Source: Aquabacterium lacunae
Lineage (GTDB): Bacteria; Pseudomonadota; Gammaproteobacteria; Burkholderiales; Burkholderiaceae_C
Assembly (NCBI RefSeq): GCF_004310865.1
Contig: NZ_SIXI01000002.1
Coordinates: forward strand, 558,001 to 622,000
DNA: 64,000 nt
Direction: 5' to 3'
Shown: positions 38,833-47,722 of the stretch, one piece after another
Layout: the number at the start of each line of letters is the position of its first letter
How positions within the stretch are numbered: the first letter of the stretch is position 1
The notes under the pieces: model-generated
The model's input: only the letters and a program-made list of their open reading frames with translations
The model's database searches: none
What the model was told of the DNA's origin: nothing
Position numbers and translations under genes: made by a program

Positions 38833-39738
38833 TCAGGCCTTGCGCCCCAGGCGCCAGCCCTCGTCGAACACGCGCCAGAAGTTGGCCGCACAGGGCGACG
38901 GCTCACCAGGCAGCCGGGCCAGCCCCAAGGTGGCCTTGGGTGCCGCGCCCACGATGTCGAGGTAGACCACCCCCGGGGCCTGCACCTGGCCCATCGAGGC
39001 CGTGACCACCGACACGCCCATCTCGGCCGCCACCAGGTGAATGACCGAGGCCATCTGTGGCGCGGTCTGCTCCACCCGTGGTTCGAAACCCGCCCGCTGG
39101 CAAGCCGCCAGGATGGCGTCGTACAGGCTCAGGCCCACCGACCGGGGAAACAGCACCCAGGGGTCGTGCGCCAGCCGCGCCAGGCCCACACGCCGCAGGT
39201 GTGCCAGGGGGTGCGACACGGGCAGCACCACCTTCATGGCTTCGTCCTTCAGTCTCAGCACCTGCAGGGGCTCGGTCAGGCTGGCCCCGGGGCGCAGGAA
39301 GGCGCAGTCCAGGCGGCCCTGGTTCAGGTGGGCGGTCAGGCGCGTGGTGTTGGTTTCGGTCAGCTCCAGTTGCACCTGTGGCCACTGCCGACGGAAATCC
39401 CGCAAGGTGCCCGCCACCGCCGGGTGGAACGAGGCAGAGCCGGTGAACCCCACGCGCAGCACCCCGGTGTGCCCCTGCGCTGCGCGCACGGCCGCATGGC
39501 GCGCCACCTCGGCCGCCTGCATGGTGCGCAAGGCCTCGGCCTGGAAAGCTTCACCAGCCGCCGTGAGCTGCATGCCCTGGGGAGAACGCACGAACAGCGT
39601 CACGCCCAGCCAGCCCTCCAGCTCCTTGAGCTGCTGGCTCAAGGGCGGCTGGCTGATGCCCAGGCGCGCTGCCGCCCGCGTGACATTGCCCTCGTCGGCC
39701 ACGGCCAGAAAGTATCGAAGGTGACGCAGCTCCATCAT
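38833..39738 (-). CDS. LysR-family transcriptional regulator
   Basis: A 301-residue regulator. The winged helix-turn-helix (residues 1-60, GNVTRAAARLGISQPPLSQQL) is followed by a periplasmic-binding-like effector domain (about 90-295). It resembles BenM/CatM-type regulators that act on aromatic or short organic acid pathways, but the inducer is not identifiable. Two adjacent ATG codons (39738, 39735) can serve as start. It is divergent from an MFS transporter gene, with two operator-like sites between. Confidence 0.9.
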   Translation of the reverse strand: MMELRHLRYFLAVADEGNVTRAAARLGISQPPLSQQLKELEGWLGVTLFVRSPQGMQLTAAGEAFQAEALRTMQAAEVARHAAVRAAQGHTGVLRVGFTGSASFHPAVAGTLRDFRRQWPQVQLELTETNTTRLTAHLNQGRLDCAFLRPGASLTEPLQVLRLKDEAMKVVLPVSHPLAHLRRVGLARLAHDPWVLFPRSVGLSLYDAILAACQRAGFEPRVEQTAPQMASVIHLVAAEMGVSVVTASMGQVQAPGVVYLDIVGAAPKATLGLARLPGEPSPCAANFWRVFDEGWRLGRKA

Positions 39739-39747
39739 GGCAACCTC

Positions 39748-39793
39748 ATATGTTTCACATATCCATACCAGTCGAACAATATATTGGACATAT
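39748..39793. promoter_or_regulatory. paired LysR-type operator sites
   Basis: ATATGTTTCACATAT (39748-39762) is a perfect inverted repeat with six-base arms. ATATATTGGACATAT (39779-39793) is the same site with one mismatched pair. The centres are 31 bases apart, three helical turns, so both would face the same side of the DNA. Each fits the T-N11-A rule for LysR proteins. The location between lysR and the transporter suits autoregulation plus activation. Confidence 0.65.
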
Positions 39794-39852
39794 GCCAAAG
39801 GGGCTTCCCACAATGCAGGCCTTGCCTTGATAACGCTTTGCCGTCTGCTGCC

Positions 39853-41070
39853 GTGGCCTTGTCTGTTGAACGCACCCGTGCCGACCTGGCCCCCTTCCTG
39901 ATCGGCTTTCTCAGCTTCTCGCTGCTGTACGGCGTGCAGCCCCTGCTGCCGGTGTTTGCCCAGGCCTTTGCCATCGGCCCGGCCGACAGTGCACTGGCCT
40001 TGTCGTCCTCCACCGCCACGCTGGCCGTGTCCATCGTGCTGACGGCCTGGAAAGCACAGGGCATCGACCGACGCAGCTTGATGCTGGGGGCCCTTGCCCT
40101 GTCGATGGCCTGCCAGCTGGCCTCGGCCTGGAGCCCGCACTGGTGGACGCTGGTGCTGTGTCGGGCTGTGCTGGGCCTGTGCCTGGGCGCGGTGCCTGCC
40201 ACGGCCATGGCCTATGTGGCCGACACCACACCACCGGCTCGCCTGGCCACCGGCATGGGCCTTTATGTGGCGGGCACCGCCCTGGGCGGCATGAGCGGTC
40301 GTGTGGGTGTCTCGGCCTTGAGCGACTGGCTGGGCTGGCGAGAAGCCCTGACCCTGCATGCCGCAGGGGCCCTGGTGGTGTGGGCGGTGGTGGCCTGGGC
40401 CATGCCACAGCGTCCCACGGTGGCCCAGGCCCGGAAGGCATCAGCCAAGCCCTGGCCCTGGCTGCGCACCCACCCCACGCTGTGGCGCCTGTTCCTGTGC
40501 GGTGGGCTGGCTTCCGGCCTGTTCGTGGCCACCTACAACTACGCCGGGTTTCGGCTGCTGGGCGAGCCCTTTGGCCTGAGCACCACCCAGGTGGGCCTGA
40601 TCTTCCTGTGCTACCTGTGCGGTGTGGCCTCGTCCAGCCTGAGCGGGCGCTGGGTGCGGCGCTGGGGCTGGGCCCGCGTGCAATGGGCGGCCTGCGGCCT
40701 GACGGGTCTGGGCCTGGTCATCAGCCCTCTGCCGCACCTGGGCAGCTTCGTGCTGGCGCTGTGCCTCATGACCTGGGGCTTCTTCACACTGCACGCGCTG
40801 TGCTCTGGGCGTGTCGGCCAGGACAGCGGCCCGCACCGAAGCCAGGCCACAGCCCTGTACCTGCTGAGCTACTACGTGGGCTCGAGTGTGTTCGGTTACG
40901 CGGCCGGCTGGCTGTGGGACCACGGCGGCTGGCTCGGCCTGTGTGCGGGCCTGGCGGCCATGCTGCTGGCCTTCATGGGGCTGCTGCGCAGCGTGAACAG
41001 GGCGCTGGCTCAGGCCAGCGGCCAGCCCTCAGCCGCGCCCTGCGGGGTGAGCACATCGGCCCAGCCGTGA
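39853..41070 (+). CDS. MFS transporter (YnfM-like)
   Basis: About 405 residues with twelve hydrophobic segments and the MFS loop between helices 2 and 3 degenerate. It resembles the YnfM/arabinose-polyol efflux subgroup (LSFSLLYGVQPLLPVFAQAF at the first helix). No in-frame ATG precedes the first membrane helix; GTG at 39853 or TTG at 39838 is the likely start. The substrate is not evident; the LysR gene next to it probably controls its expression. Its 3' end overlaps a convergent small gene by about 60 bases. Confidence 0.82.
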   Translation: MALSVERTRADLAPFLIGFLSFSLLYGVQPLLPVFAQAFAIGPADSALALSSSTATLAVSIVLTAWKAQGIDRRSLMLGALALSMACQLASAWSPHWWTLVLCRAVLGLCLGAVPATAMAYVADTTPPARLATGMGLYVAGTALGGMSGRVGVSALSDWLGWREALTLHAAGALVVWAVVAWAMPQRPTVAQARKASAKPWPWLRTHPTLWRLFLCGGLASGLFVATYNYAGFRLLGEPFGLSTTQVGLIFLCYLCGVASSSLSGRWVRRWGWARVQWAACGLTGLGLVISPLPHLGSFVLALCLMTWGFFTLHALCSGRVGQDSGPHRSQATALYLLSYYVGSSVFGYAAGWLWDHGGWLGLCAGLAAMLLAFMGLLRSVNRALAQASGQPSAAPCGVSTSAQP

Positions 41071-41423
41071 CAGGCCAGGGGCGTCAGGGCGGACTGATCT
41101 CCCTCGGCAGCCCACCAGGCCTCCAGCATCAACTCCAGCCGCTGGCCATTGAAGGCACCGAACTTCAACACGCAACGGTGCAGCGGCTCGTGTCCCTGAA
41201 CGAACACATAGGGCTCATCGTCATGGCGAGGCTCGGCCCCCGGGCTCAGGTCCAGCACCTGCCCGCCCAGCGCGGCCGGGTCCAGCGTGTCCAGCACAAA
41301 GCCGTGGTGGTACACGTAGGGCCCCCCATCGGTTTCGATGTCGAGCGTGGCCTGACGGCCCGTCAGATCCAGCACCAGGCGGGTGATGGTGAACAGGCGG
41401 TCGCCCAGGATCAGTTGGTTCAT
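41010..41423 (-). CDS. hypothetical protein
   Basis: About 137 residues from ATG 41423 (MNQLILGDRLFTI). It is soluble and beta-rich in appearance, with no signal peptide and no recognised family. The last 60 bases overlap the end of the convergent MFS gene, which lowers confidence a little, but the composition (balanced Leu, Asp, Gly, few Arg) looks like real protein rather than a frame shadow. Confidence 0.6.
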   Translation of the reverse strand: MNQLILGDRLFTITRLVLDLTGRQATLDIETDGGPYVYHHGFVLDTLDPAALGGQVLDLSPGAEPRHDDEPYVFVQGHEPLHRCVLKFGAFNGQRLELMLEAWWAAEGDQSALTPLACHGWADVLTPQGAAEGWPLA

Positions 41424-41509
41424 GGGGTGCATCGGGTCAGAAAAATCGCACCCAGCTTAACCCGCCGCATCCTTGACCTGACCCGGCATCGCGCATCACC
41501 ACATGGTGG

Positions 41510-42004
41510 AACCATCCCATCGTGCTGGTTCACAGCTTCACCGGCTTTGAAAATGTCCTGGGTGTTGACTACTTCTGTCGCATCCCTGAGGCACTGCGCC
41601 GCGAGGGGGCCACGGTCGACATCGCTCGGGTCAACCCGGCCCAGACCACCGAGTTCCGGGGCGAAGAGCTGGTGCAGCAACTGCAGCAGTGGGCGGCCCG
41701 GCCATGAAATTGCTGGGGCAGGCCACGGGCACGCCCTCGCCCGACAGCGCCTCGTTAGCGGCCGCAGCCACCCTTTGCGGCCAGGGGCCCGAAGTCGCCC
41801 AGCGTGGCAGGGCACCCGATCCGCTGGTACTCGTCATCGGCCACGCGCCAGATCACCAACCCGCTGGACCCCTCGGATGCGTTGGTGCAGCTGCTGCGCC
41901 TGACCATGCGGGACCAGGTGCTGGGCCTGATCGGCCCCTTTGCACCGCACCCGGTGGCCCTGTATGTGCCCCACGCGAACCGATTGAAGCAGGCGGGGCT
42001 CTGA
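41510..42004 (+). pseudogene. triacylglycerol lipase remnant (LipA family)
   Basis: Two pieces of a secreted lipase remain. The first (41516-41704) reads PIVLVHSFTGFENVLGVDY and ends with EFRGEELVQQLQQW, matching the N-terminal part of Pseudomonas/Burkholderia lipases. A TGA at 41705 stops it. The second (about 41804-42004) reads ITNPLDPSDALVQLL and ends LYVPHANRLKQAGL, matching the lipase C-terminus. The middle, including the GHSxG nucleophile region and most catalytic Asp/His context, is gone, and the oxyanion Gly after VLVH is Ser. The gene is dead through internal deletion. Confidence 0.75.
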
Positions 42005-42023
42005 GCGGCGGTCTGCGAAATGG

Positions 42024-42059
42024 AAAAACCCTCTGACGTCACAAAACATCAGAGGGTTT
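42024..42059 (-). terminator. rho-independent terminator after tRNA-Ser
   Basis: On the minus strand AAACCCTCTGA pairs with TCAGAGGGTTT across a twelve-base loop, followed by further T residues. It lies six bases past the CCA end of the tRNA gene. Confidence 0.85.
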
Positions 42060-42064
42060 GCATT

Positions 42065-42154
42065 TGGCGGGTGCGGTGAGATTCGAACTCACGAAACGCG
42101 CAAACGTTCGCCGGTTTTCAAGACCGGTGCCTTCAACCACTCGGCCACACACCC
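42065..42154 (-). tRNA. tRNA-Ser (anticodon TGA)
   Basis: A 90-base class II tRNA. The acceptor stem GGGTGTG pairs with CGCACCC (one G-T pair), CCA is encoded, the anticodon loop CTTGAAA gives anticodon TGA reading UCA codons, and a long variable arm (about ACGTTTGCGCGT) precedes the T arm with GTTCGAATC. All features fit serine. A decayed lipase gene lies just beyond its 3' end. Confidence 0.95.
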
Positions 42155-42204
42155 TTCAAGCTGCGCATTGTAGGGCCAAGCGCAGGCAGATCTGGGCCAA
42201 ACGC

Positions 42205-43032
42205 TCAGTGCTTGCCTGGTTGCAACGCCTGTTCACAAGGCACCTGCACCACCTCGCGCCCTTCGGGCGTGAGGCGCACCGCCGTGAGCTGGCCGCCCCA
42301 CACGCAGCCGGTGTCGAGTGCCAGCAGGTTGTCGCGGTTGATCAGGCCCAGCGTGGACCAATGGCCAAAAGCGACCGGTTGCTGCGCGGTGCGCCGGCCG
42401 GGCACCTCGAACCAGGGCATGTAGCCCTCGGGGGCCCCGCCCACGCCTTCCTTGGTGGCGAACTCCATGGTGCCGTCGGCGCTGCAAAATCGCAGCCGTG
42501 TCAGGGCGTTCACCACACAGCGCCAGCGCGCCACGCCTTGCAGGCCATCGTGCCATTGCGCCGGGGTATTGCCGTACATCTGCGGCAGGAAGGTGGCGAG
42601 GTCAGGGCCTTGCAGCATGGCCTCCACCTCGGCGGCCAGGGCCAGGGTCTGGGCGGTGTCCCACTGCGGCAGCACGCCCGCATGCACCATCAGCCAGCCA
42701 TGGGCGCACACGGCCAGCTTCTGCTGGCGCAGCCAGTTCAGCCAGTCGTCACGGTCGGGCGCATTCAGGATGGGGCCCAGCGTGTCGCTGCGGTGGGGCT
42801 GCCGCACCCCATGAGCCACGGCCAGCAGGTGCAGGTCGTGGTTGCCCAGCAGGCAGGTGGCCGCGCCCTCCAGCGCCCGCAGGCGCTGCAACACACCCAA
42901 TGAATCGGGGCCCCGGTTCACCAGGTCACCCAGCACATACAGGTGGTCTCTCGAAGGCGAAAACGCCACCTCGTCGAGCAGGCGTTCCAGCGGGTTGCCG
43001 CAGCCTTGCAGGTCACCAAGCAGATAGATCAT
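42205..43032 (-). CDS. apaH: diadenosine tetraphosphatase ApaH (symmetrical)
   Basis: A 275-residue metallophosphoesterase that cuts Ap4A into two ADP. Family motifs are in order: YLLGDLQGCGNPLE, YVLGDLVNRGPDSLG, LLGNHDLHLLA and, later, VHAGVLPQW, with FGHWSTLGL near the C-terminus. The length matches the family. It is divergent from the CorC/HlyC gene with 72 bases between. Confidence 0.95.
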   Translation of the reverse strand: MIYLLGDLQGCGNPLERLLDEVAFSPSRDHLYVLGDLVNRGPDSLGVLQRLRALEGAATCLLGNHDLHLLAVAHGVRQPHRSDTLGPILNAPDRDDWLNWLRQQKLAVCAHGWLMVHAGVLPQWDTAQTLALAAEVEAMLQGPDLATFLPQMYGNTPAQWHDGLQGVARWRCVVNALTRLRFCSADGTMEFATKEGVGGAPEGYMPWFEVPGRRTAQQPVAFGHWSTLGLINRDNLLALDTGCVWGGQLTAVRLTPEGREVVQVPCEQALQPGKH

Positions 43033-43104
43033 CCCGGCATTTTCAGGGATTCTGTAAAATCGGCGACCTCATCACTGCTGGCCCAGCGTTTGCTGGTGCC
43101 CCTC

Positions 43105-44403
43105 ATGGACCTCGCGTTACTGCTTTTCCTGATCTTCCTCAACGGCCTTTTTGCCATGTCCGAAATGGCTCTGGCCTCCAGCCGCAAGGCCCGCCTGCAG
43201 GTCATGACCGAAGCCGGCGACGATGGCGCCCAGGCCGCCATGGACCTTCAGGACAACCCCACGCAGTACCTGTCCACCGTTCAGATCGGCATCACCTCGA
43301 TCGGCGTGCTCAACGGTATCGTCGGTGAAGCTGCATTCTCGGCACCACTGGCGCAATGGCTGACAGCCAATGTGCCCGTGGTGGCACCTTTCGCCAGCAT
43401 CACGGCCACGGCCCTGGTGGTCATCGTGATCACCTTCGCCACCATCATCTTCGGTGAGCTGGTGCCCAAGCGCATTGGCCAGATGTACCCCGAACCGGTG
43501 GCCCGCGTGGTGGCCATCCCCATGCGCTGGCTGTCCAGCCTGACCAAGCCCTTCGTGAAGCTGCTCACCTTCGCCACAGACGCCACCCTGCGCCTGATGG
43601 GCATCAAGGACAACGGCAACCGCAGCGTGACCGAAGAAGAGATCGCGGCCAGCCTGGAAGAAGGCCTGGATGCCGGTGTGATCGAGGCCCACGAGCACCA
43701 GATGGTGCGCAATGTGTTCCGCCTGGACGACCGCCAGATTGGCTCCATGATGATCCCGCGCTCGGACATGGCCTGGCTAAACCTGGAAGCACCGCTGGCC
43801 GAGAACCTGGCCGTGATCACCGAGCACGGACACTCGCGCTACCCGGTGTGCCGCGGCAGCCTGGACGATGTGGTGGGTGTGATCACGGCCCAGGAGTTGC
43901 TCACGCAGATGGCCACGGCTGGCACCGCCAGCGTGGAGCAAGGCATGCAGCCAGCCGTGTTCGTGCCCGAGACCCTGTCGGGCATGGAGCTGCTGGAGCA
44001 CTTCCGCGCCTCGAGCTCGCAGATGGTGTTCGTGGTCGATGAATACGGCGAAGTGCAAGGTGTCATCACGCTGCGCGACGTGCTGGAAGCCATCACGGGC
44101 GAGTTCAACACCGAGGAAGAAGACAACGCCTGGGCCGTGCAGCGCGACGACGGCTCGTGGCTGATCGACGGCCTGATCCCGGTGCCCGAGCTGAAAGACC
44201 GCCTGGAGATGAAGGAGCTGCCCGATGAAGACCGTGGTCGCTACAACACCCTGGCCGGACTGGTGATGATGCTGCTGGGCCGCCTGCCCCGCACCACCGA
44301 CCAGGTGGAATGGGACGGCTGGCGCTTCGAGGTGGTCGACATGGACGGCAAGCGCATCGACAAGGTGCTGGCCTCGCGGCTGGCCGAGGTCCAGGGCGAC
44401 TGA
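43105..44403 (+). CDS. CorC/HlyC-family membrane protein (DUF21-CBS)
   Basis: A 432-residue inner-membrane protein. The DUF21/CNNM domain with four hydrophobic segments covers about residues 1-190 (FLNGLFAMSEMALASSRKAR, IIFGELVPKRIG); a CBS pair follows (about 205-330, MIPRSDMAWLNL, VVDEYGEVQGVITLRDVLE), then a C-terminal CorC_HlyC domain (about 345-430). Members are linked to magnesium or cobalt efflux, although older annotation says hemolysin. ATG 43105 gives the usual N-terminus MDLALLLFLIFLNG. Confidence 0.9.
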   Translation: MDLALLLFLIFLNGLFAMSEMALASSRKARLQVMTEAGDDGAQAAMDLQDNPTQYLSTVQIGITSIGVLNGIVGEAAFSAPLAQWLTANVPVVAPFASITATALVVIVITFATIIFGELVPKRIGQMYPEPVARVVAIPMRWLSSLTKPFVKLLTFATDATLRLMGIKDNGNRSVTEEEIAASLEEGLDAGVIEAHEHQMVRNVFRLDDRQIGSMMIPRSDMAWLNLEAPLAENLAVITEHGHSRYPVCRGSLDDVVGVITAQELLTQMATAGTASVEQGMQPAVFVPETLSGMELLEHFRASSSQMVFVVDEYGEVQGVITLRDVLEAITGEFNTEEEDNAWAVQRDDGSWLIDGLIPVPELKDRLEMKELPDEDRGRYNTLAGLVMMLLGRLPRTTDQVEWDGWRFEVVDMDGKRIDKVLASRLAEVQGD

Positions 44404-44424
44404 ACACCGGACATCGACCCACGC

Positions 44425-45186
44425 TCAAGGCGCGAAATACACCGCTGTGGGTGGCAGGGCCAAGGGCTCACGGGCCCTTTCCCTCCCCCACAATGCCCTG
44501 GCAATCGGAAGTTGTGACACCCACTGCGCCTGCGCCTCGACGCCCTCGGGCGGTGGCATCATGGCCTGGGCCAGCACGGCCTGTCGGTCGGCACCCTGGG
44601 TGTGCACCAGCAGGTGCCGGGCGCCCAGCAAGGCCGCGGGCGTGAAGCTCAGGCGCGGCTGCGCCACATTGGGTGCAGCCGGCGCAGGCACCTCCATGAA
44701 CCACCCCGTGCCTTCAGGCCATTGGCCGCCAGGAAACCACGAGGCCGTGTGCGCATCGGCCCCCATGCCCAGCACCACCACGTCAAAGGGTTGGCGCCAG
44801 TGGGCACGGAACAAGGCCTCCTGCACCGACAAGGCCTCGGCCAGCGGCAGGCCGTTGTACAGCGGCCACCAGCAGGCCGAGGCGGCCCGCCCTTGCAGCA
44901 GGTGCTGCTGCACCAGGCCGCCATTGCTGTCGGGGTGATCCGGCGACACCCACCGCTCGTCGGCCAAGGTGATGTCCACCCTCGCCCACTCCAGCGGCAG
45001 GTCGCGCAGCACCTGCCACATGGCCACAGGGGTTTTGCCCCCTGAGACCACCAGCGAGGCGCGGCGCCCTGCGCTGAGCGCCTCCTGCAGGCCAACGGCC
45101 ACGGCCTGGGCCACCGCATGGGCCAAGGCATGCGCATCGGGGCGTGTGTGCAGCACCGGGCTGGCGTGAACAGACAGGCATGGCAT
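44425..45186 (-). CDS. pgl: 6-phosphogluconolactonase
   Basis: A 253-residue NagB-like enzyme that hydrolyses 6-phosphogluconolactone in the pentose phosphate pathway. Motifs LVVSGGKTPVAMW, DERWVSPDHPDSNG and VVLGMGADAHTASWFPG are characteristic. The usual neighbours (zwf, edd) are absent, so it stands alone between the CorC-like gene and the thiolase gene. Confidence 0.93.
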   Translation of the reverse strand: MPCLSVHASPVLHTRPDAHALAHAVAQAVAVGLQEALSAGRRASLVVSGGKTPVAMWQVLRDLPLEWARVDITLADERWVSPDHPDSNGGLVQQHLLQGRAASACWWPLYNGLPLAEALSVQEALFRAHWRQPFDVVVLGMGADAHTASWFPGGQWPEGTGWFMEVPAPAAPNVAQPRLSFTPAALLGARHLLVHTQGADRQAVLAQAMMPPPEGVEAQAQWVSQLPIARALWGRERAREPLALPPTAVYFAP

Positions 45187-45328
45187 GCAGGCAGTCTAGG
45201 ACGGCCCGCCTGTTGAAACAAGCGCACCCGAGTGCGCCGGTTGGCGCGATAATCTGACAATGTTCCGAGCCAGATCACCTGGCGCGGCACCGTTCACCTT
45301 TTGACCCCTCTCTCAAGGAACCCTCACC

Positions 45329-46513
45329 ATGACTCGTGAAGTCGTCTTCGTGGGCGCAGCCCGCACCGCCATTGGCTCTTTCGGTGGCTCGCTCAAGGAC
45401 ATCCCCCCGGCCGACCTGGGTGCCCTGGTCATCAAGACCGCGCTGGAGCGTGCAGGTGTGAAGCCCCAGGACGTCGGCCATGTCGTCATGGGCAGCGTGA
45501 TCCCCACCGTGCCGCAAGACGCCTACATCAGCCGTGTGGCGGCCCTGAACGCCGGTGTGCCGCAAGAGGCCCCCGCCTTCAACGTGAACCGCCTGTGCGG
45601 TTCGGGCCTGCAGGCCGTGGTGTCGGCCGCCCAGGCCATCCTGCTGGGTGACTGCGACGTGGCCATCGGCGCCGGTGCCGAATCCATGAGCCGTGGCGCT
45701 TACCTGGTCACCAGCAACCGCTGGGGCGCTCGCATGGGCGACGTCAAGATGCTGGACTTCATGCTGGGCGCCCTGCATGACCCCCGCCTGCACATCCACA
45801 TGGGCATCACCGCTGAAAACGTGGCCGCCCGCCACGGCATCAGCCGCGAACAGCAGGACGCCTACGCCACCGAGTCGCAAGCCCGTGCCGCCAAGGCCAT
45901 TGCCGCTGGCCTGTTCAAGGACCAGATCGTTCCGGTGGAACTGAAGACCCGCAAGGGCGTGGTGCTGTTCGACACCGACGAAGGCGTGAAGGCCGACACC
46001 ACCACCGAAGCGCTGGGCAAGATGAAACCCGCCTTCAAGAAGGAAGAAGGCACGGTCACGGCCGGCAATGCCTCGACCCTGAACGACGGTGCCGCCGCCG
46101 TGGTCATGGCCAGCGCCGAGAAGGCCAAGGCCCTGGGCCTCAAGCCCCTGGCCCGCCTGGTGTCCTACGCCCACGCTGGCGTCGAGCCCGAGTACATGGG
46201 CATCGGCCCGGTGCCCGCTTCGAAGCTGGCCCTGGAAAAGGCCGGTCTGAAGGTGTCCGACCTGGACCTGATCGAGTCGAACGAAGCCTTTGCAGCCCAG
46301 GCCTGCGCCGTGTCCAAGGAAATGGGTTTCCCCGCCGACAAGACCAACCCCAACGGTTCGGGCATCTCGCTGGGCCACCCTGTGGGTGCCACCGGCGCCA
46401 TCCTGACCACCAAGGCCATCTATGAACTGCAACGCACCGGCGGTCGCTACGCGCTGATCACCATGTGCATTGGTGGCGGCCAGGGCATTGCCATGGTCAT
46501 CGAACGCCTGTGA
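45329..46513 (+). CDS. bktB: beta-ketothiolase BktB-like acetyl-CoA acetyltransferase
   Basis: A 394-residue thiolase, the same length as Cupriavidus BktB. The nucleophilic Cys is in NRLCGSGLQAVVS; the His and second Cys are in SLGHPVGATGAI and MCIGGGQG. It condenses acetyl-CoA with short acyl-CoA, or runs in reverse, and commonly supplies polyhydroxyalkanoate precursors. AAGGAACC is placed before the ATG. A strong terminator follows. The assignment to BktB over PhaA rests on recalled similarity along the whole length. Confidence 0.88.
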   Translation: MTREVVFVGAARTAIGSFGGSLKDIPPADLGALVIKTALERAGVKPQDVGHVVMGSVIPTVPQDAYISRVAALNAGVPQEAPAFNVNRLCGSGLQAVVSAAQAILLGDCDVAIGAGAESMSRGAYLVTSNRWGARMGDVKMLDFMLGALHDPRLHIHMGITAENVAARHGISREQQDAYATESQARAAKAIAAGLFKDQIVPVELKTRKGVVLFDTDEGVKADTTTEALGKMKPAFKKEEGTVTAGNASTLNDGAAAVVMASAEKAKALGLKPLARLVSYAHAGVEPEYMGIGPVPASKLALEKAGLKVSDLDLIESNEAFAAQACAVSKEMGFPADKTNPNGSGISLGHPVGATGAILTTKAIYELQRTGGRYALITMCIGGGQGIAMVIERL

Positions 46514-46533
46514 TCCTGGCGCGCTGACGAAGC

Positions 46534-46559
46534 AAAGGGCTCCCTCGGGAGCCCTTTTT
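46534..46559 (+). terminator. rho-independent terminator after the thiolase
   Basis: AAAGGGCTCCC and GGGAGCCCTTT form an eleven-pair stem with a two-base centre, followed by two more T. It stands between convergent genes and may act on both strands. Confidence 0.88.
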
Positions 46560-46600
46560 CATGGCCTGGGCGCAAGCCCTGACAGGTGTGAAAGAGCGTG

Positions 46601-47722
46601 TCAGGCGCCCAGCACCAGCGTGCGCGAGGCCGGGAAGCTGGTGCACAGGTACACGCTGCTGCCCAGCACGTTGCCACAGACCTCGCCTTCGTGCACCGTG
46701 AGCTTGCAGGTGCCGCAGGCCCCCTTGCCACAGCCTTGCTCCAGGTGCAGGCCATGCTCGTTGGCCAGCTGCAGCAAGGTCTTGCCCTGGTCGGCCTTGC
46801 TCAAGGTGATGGCCATGTTGATGTGCTCGAACACCACCTCGGCACCTTCCAGGTCGATGTCGGTGCCCGGGGGCTGAACCGCGGTGGCGATCTCGAAGCG
46901 CTCGGTGTGGATGTTCCGTTGCGGCACGCCCAGTTCGGCCAGCGTGGCCAGCATCTGCTGCATGAAACCGTCAGGCCCGCACAGGTACACGTGGCGCTGG
47001 GCCACGTCGGGGCAGCGGCGGATGATCTGGGTGGCGTCCAGGCGGGTGACCACCTTCAGGCCATCGGTTTCGGTCACGCCCTGCGGCTGGCTCAGAGCCA
47101 CCGTCACGGGCAGGCCCAGGGCGCCCCAGTCACGCAGGTCGGGCTGGAAGACGATGTCGTCGGCATGGCGGAACTGCGCCATCACCTTCACGTCGGGCCG
47201 TTGCGCCAGCGGGCGCGACAGCAGGTGCGTGATCATCGAATGGATGGGCGTGATGCCCGAACCGGCCGCCAGCATCAGCACCTTGGGCTGATCGCCCAGG
47301 GTGAATCGGCCTCGCGGCTTGCCCAGGTTCAGCACCTGGCCGGCACGCACCTGCGTGTGCAGCCACTCCGACACCACACCGCCCGGCTGGCGCTTGACGG
47401 TGATCGAGATGCGGCCATCGGGTCGGGCCGAGGGGCTGTAGCAGCGGTGGTGCACCTGCCCGTTCAGTTCGGCATGTACCTCGATGTGCTGGCCGGCCAG
47501 CATGCCCTGCCAGTGCTGGTTCGGGCGCAGCACGAAGGTCTTCACGTCGGTGGCTTCATCGAGCACCTGCTCGACCACGGCCTTGAGCTCGTAGGTCCAC
47601 AAAAAGGGCATGACCTTGCGGTTGAACTCGGTCATGGTGTTGCTGACCACATAGTCCACGCGCTCGTGGCCCACACGGTCGAGGGCCCAGCGGCTGGCCG
47701 CGTTCAGGGTGCGCTCAAGCAT
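46601..47722 (-). CDS. ferredoxin-NADP-type reductase with C-terminal [2Fe-2S] domain
   Basis: A 373-residue electron-transfer protein. The FAD domain (about residues 40-135) contains HRCYSPSARPDGRISITVK, the NADPH domain (about 140-275) has LAAGSGITPIHSM and YLCGPDGFM, and the C-terminal plant-type ferredoxin domain (about 290-373) has CGKGACGTCKL and a distal Cys. It should pass electrons from NADPH to the adjacent fatty-acid desaturase; the genes overlap by eight bases. This arrangement resembles the DesC-DesB pair of Pseudomonas. Confidence 0.9.
   Translation of the reverse strand: MLERTLNAASRWALDRVGHERVDYVVSNTMTEFNRKVMPFLWTYELKAVVEQVLDEATDVKTFVLRPNQHWQGMLAGQHIEVHAELNGQVHHRCYSPSARPDGRISITVKRQPGGVVSEWLHTQVRAGQVLNLGKPRGRFTLGDQPKVLMLAAGSGITPIHSMITHLLSRPLAQRPDVKVMAQFRHADDIVFQPDLRDWGALGLPVTVALSQPQGVTETDGLKVVTRLDATQIIRRCPDVAQRHVYLCGPDGFMQQMLATLAELGVPQRNIHTERFEIATAVQPPGTDIDLEGAEVVFEHINMAITLSKADQGKTLLQLANEHGLHLEQGCGKGACGTCKLTVHEGEVCGNVLGSSVYLCTSFPASRTLVLGA

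Noticed and set aside
42024-42154. tRNA-Ser as the attachment site of an integrated element
   Set aside because: No integrase, no duplicated tRNA end and no foreign gene block are visible beside it.
45213-45253. TTGAAA and GATAAT as a promoter for the thiolase gene
   Set aside because: The boxes are 29 bases apart, too far for a normal sigma-70 promoter.
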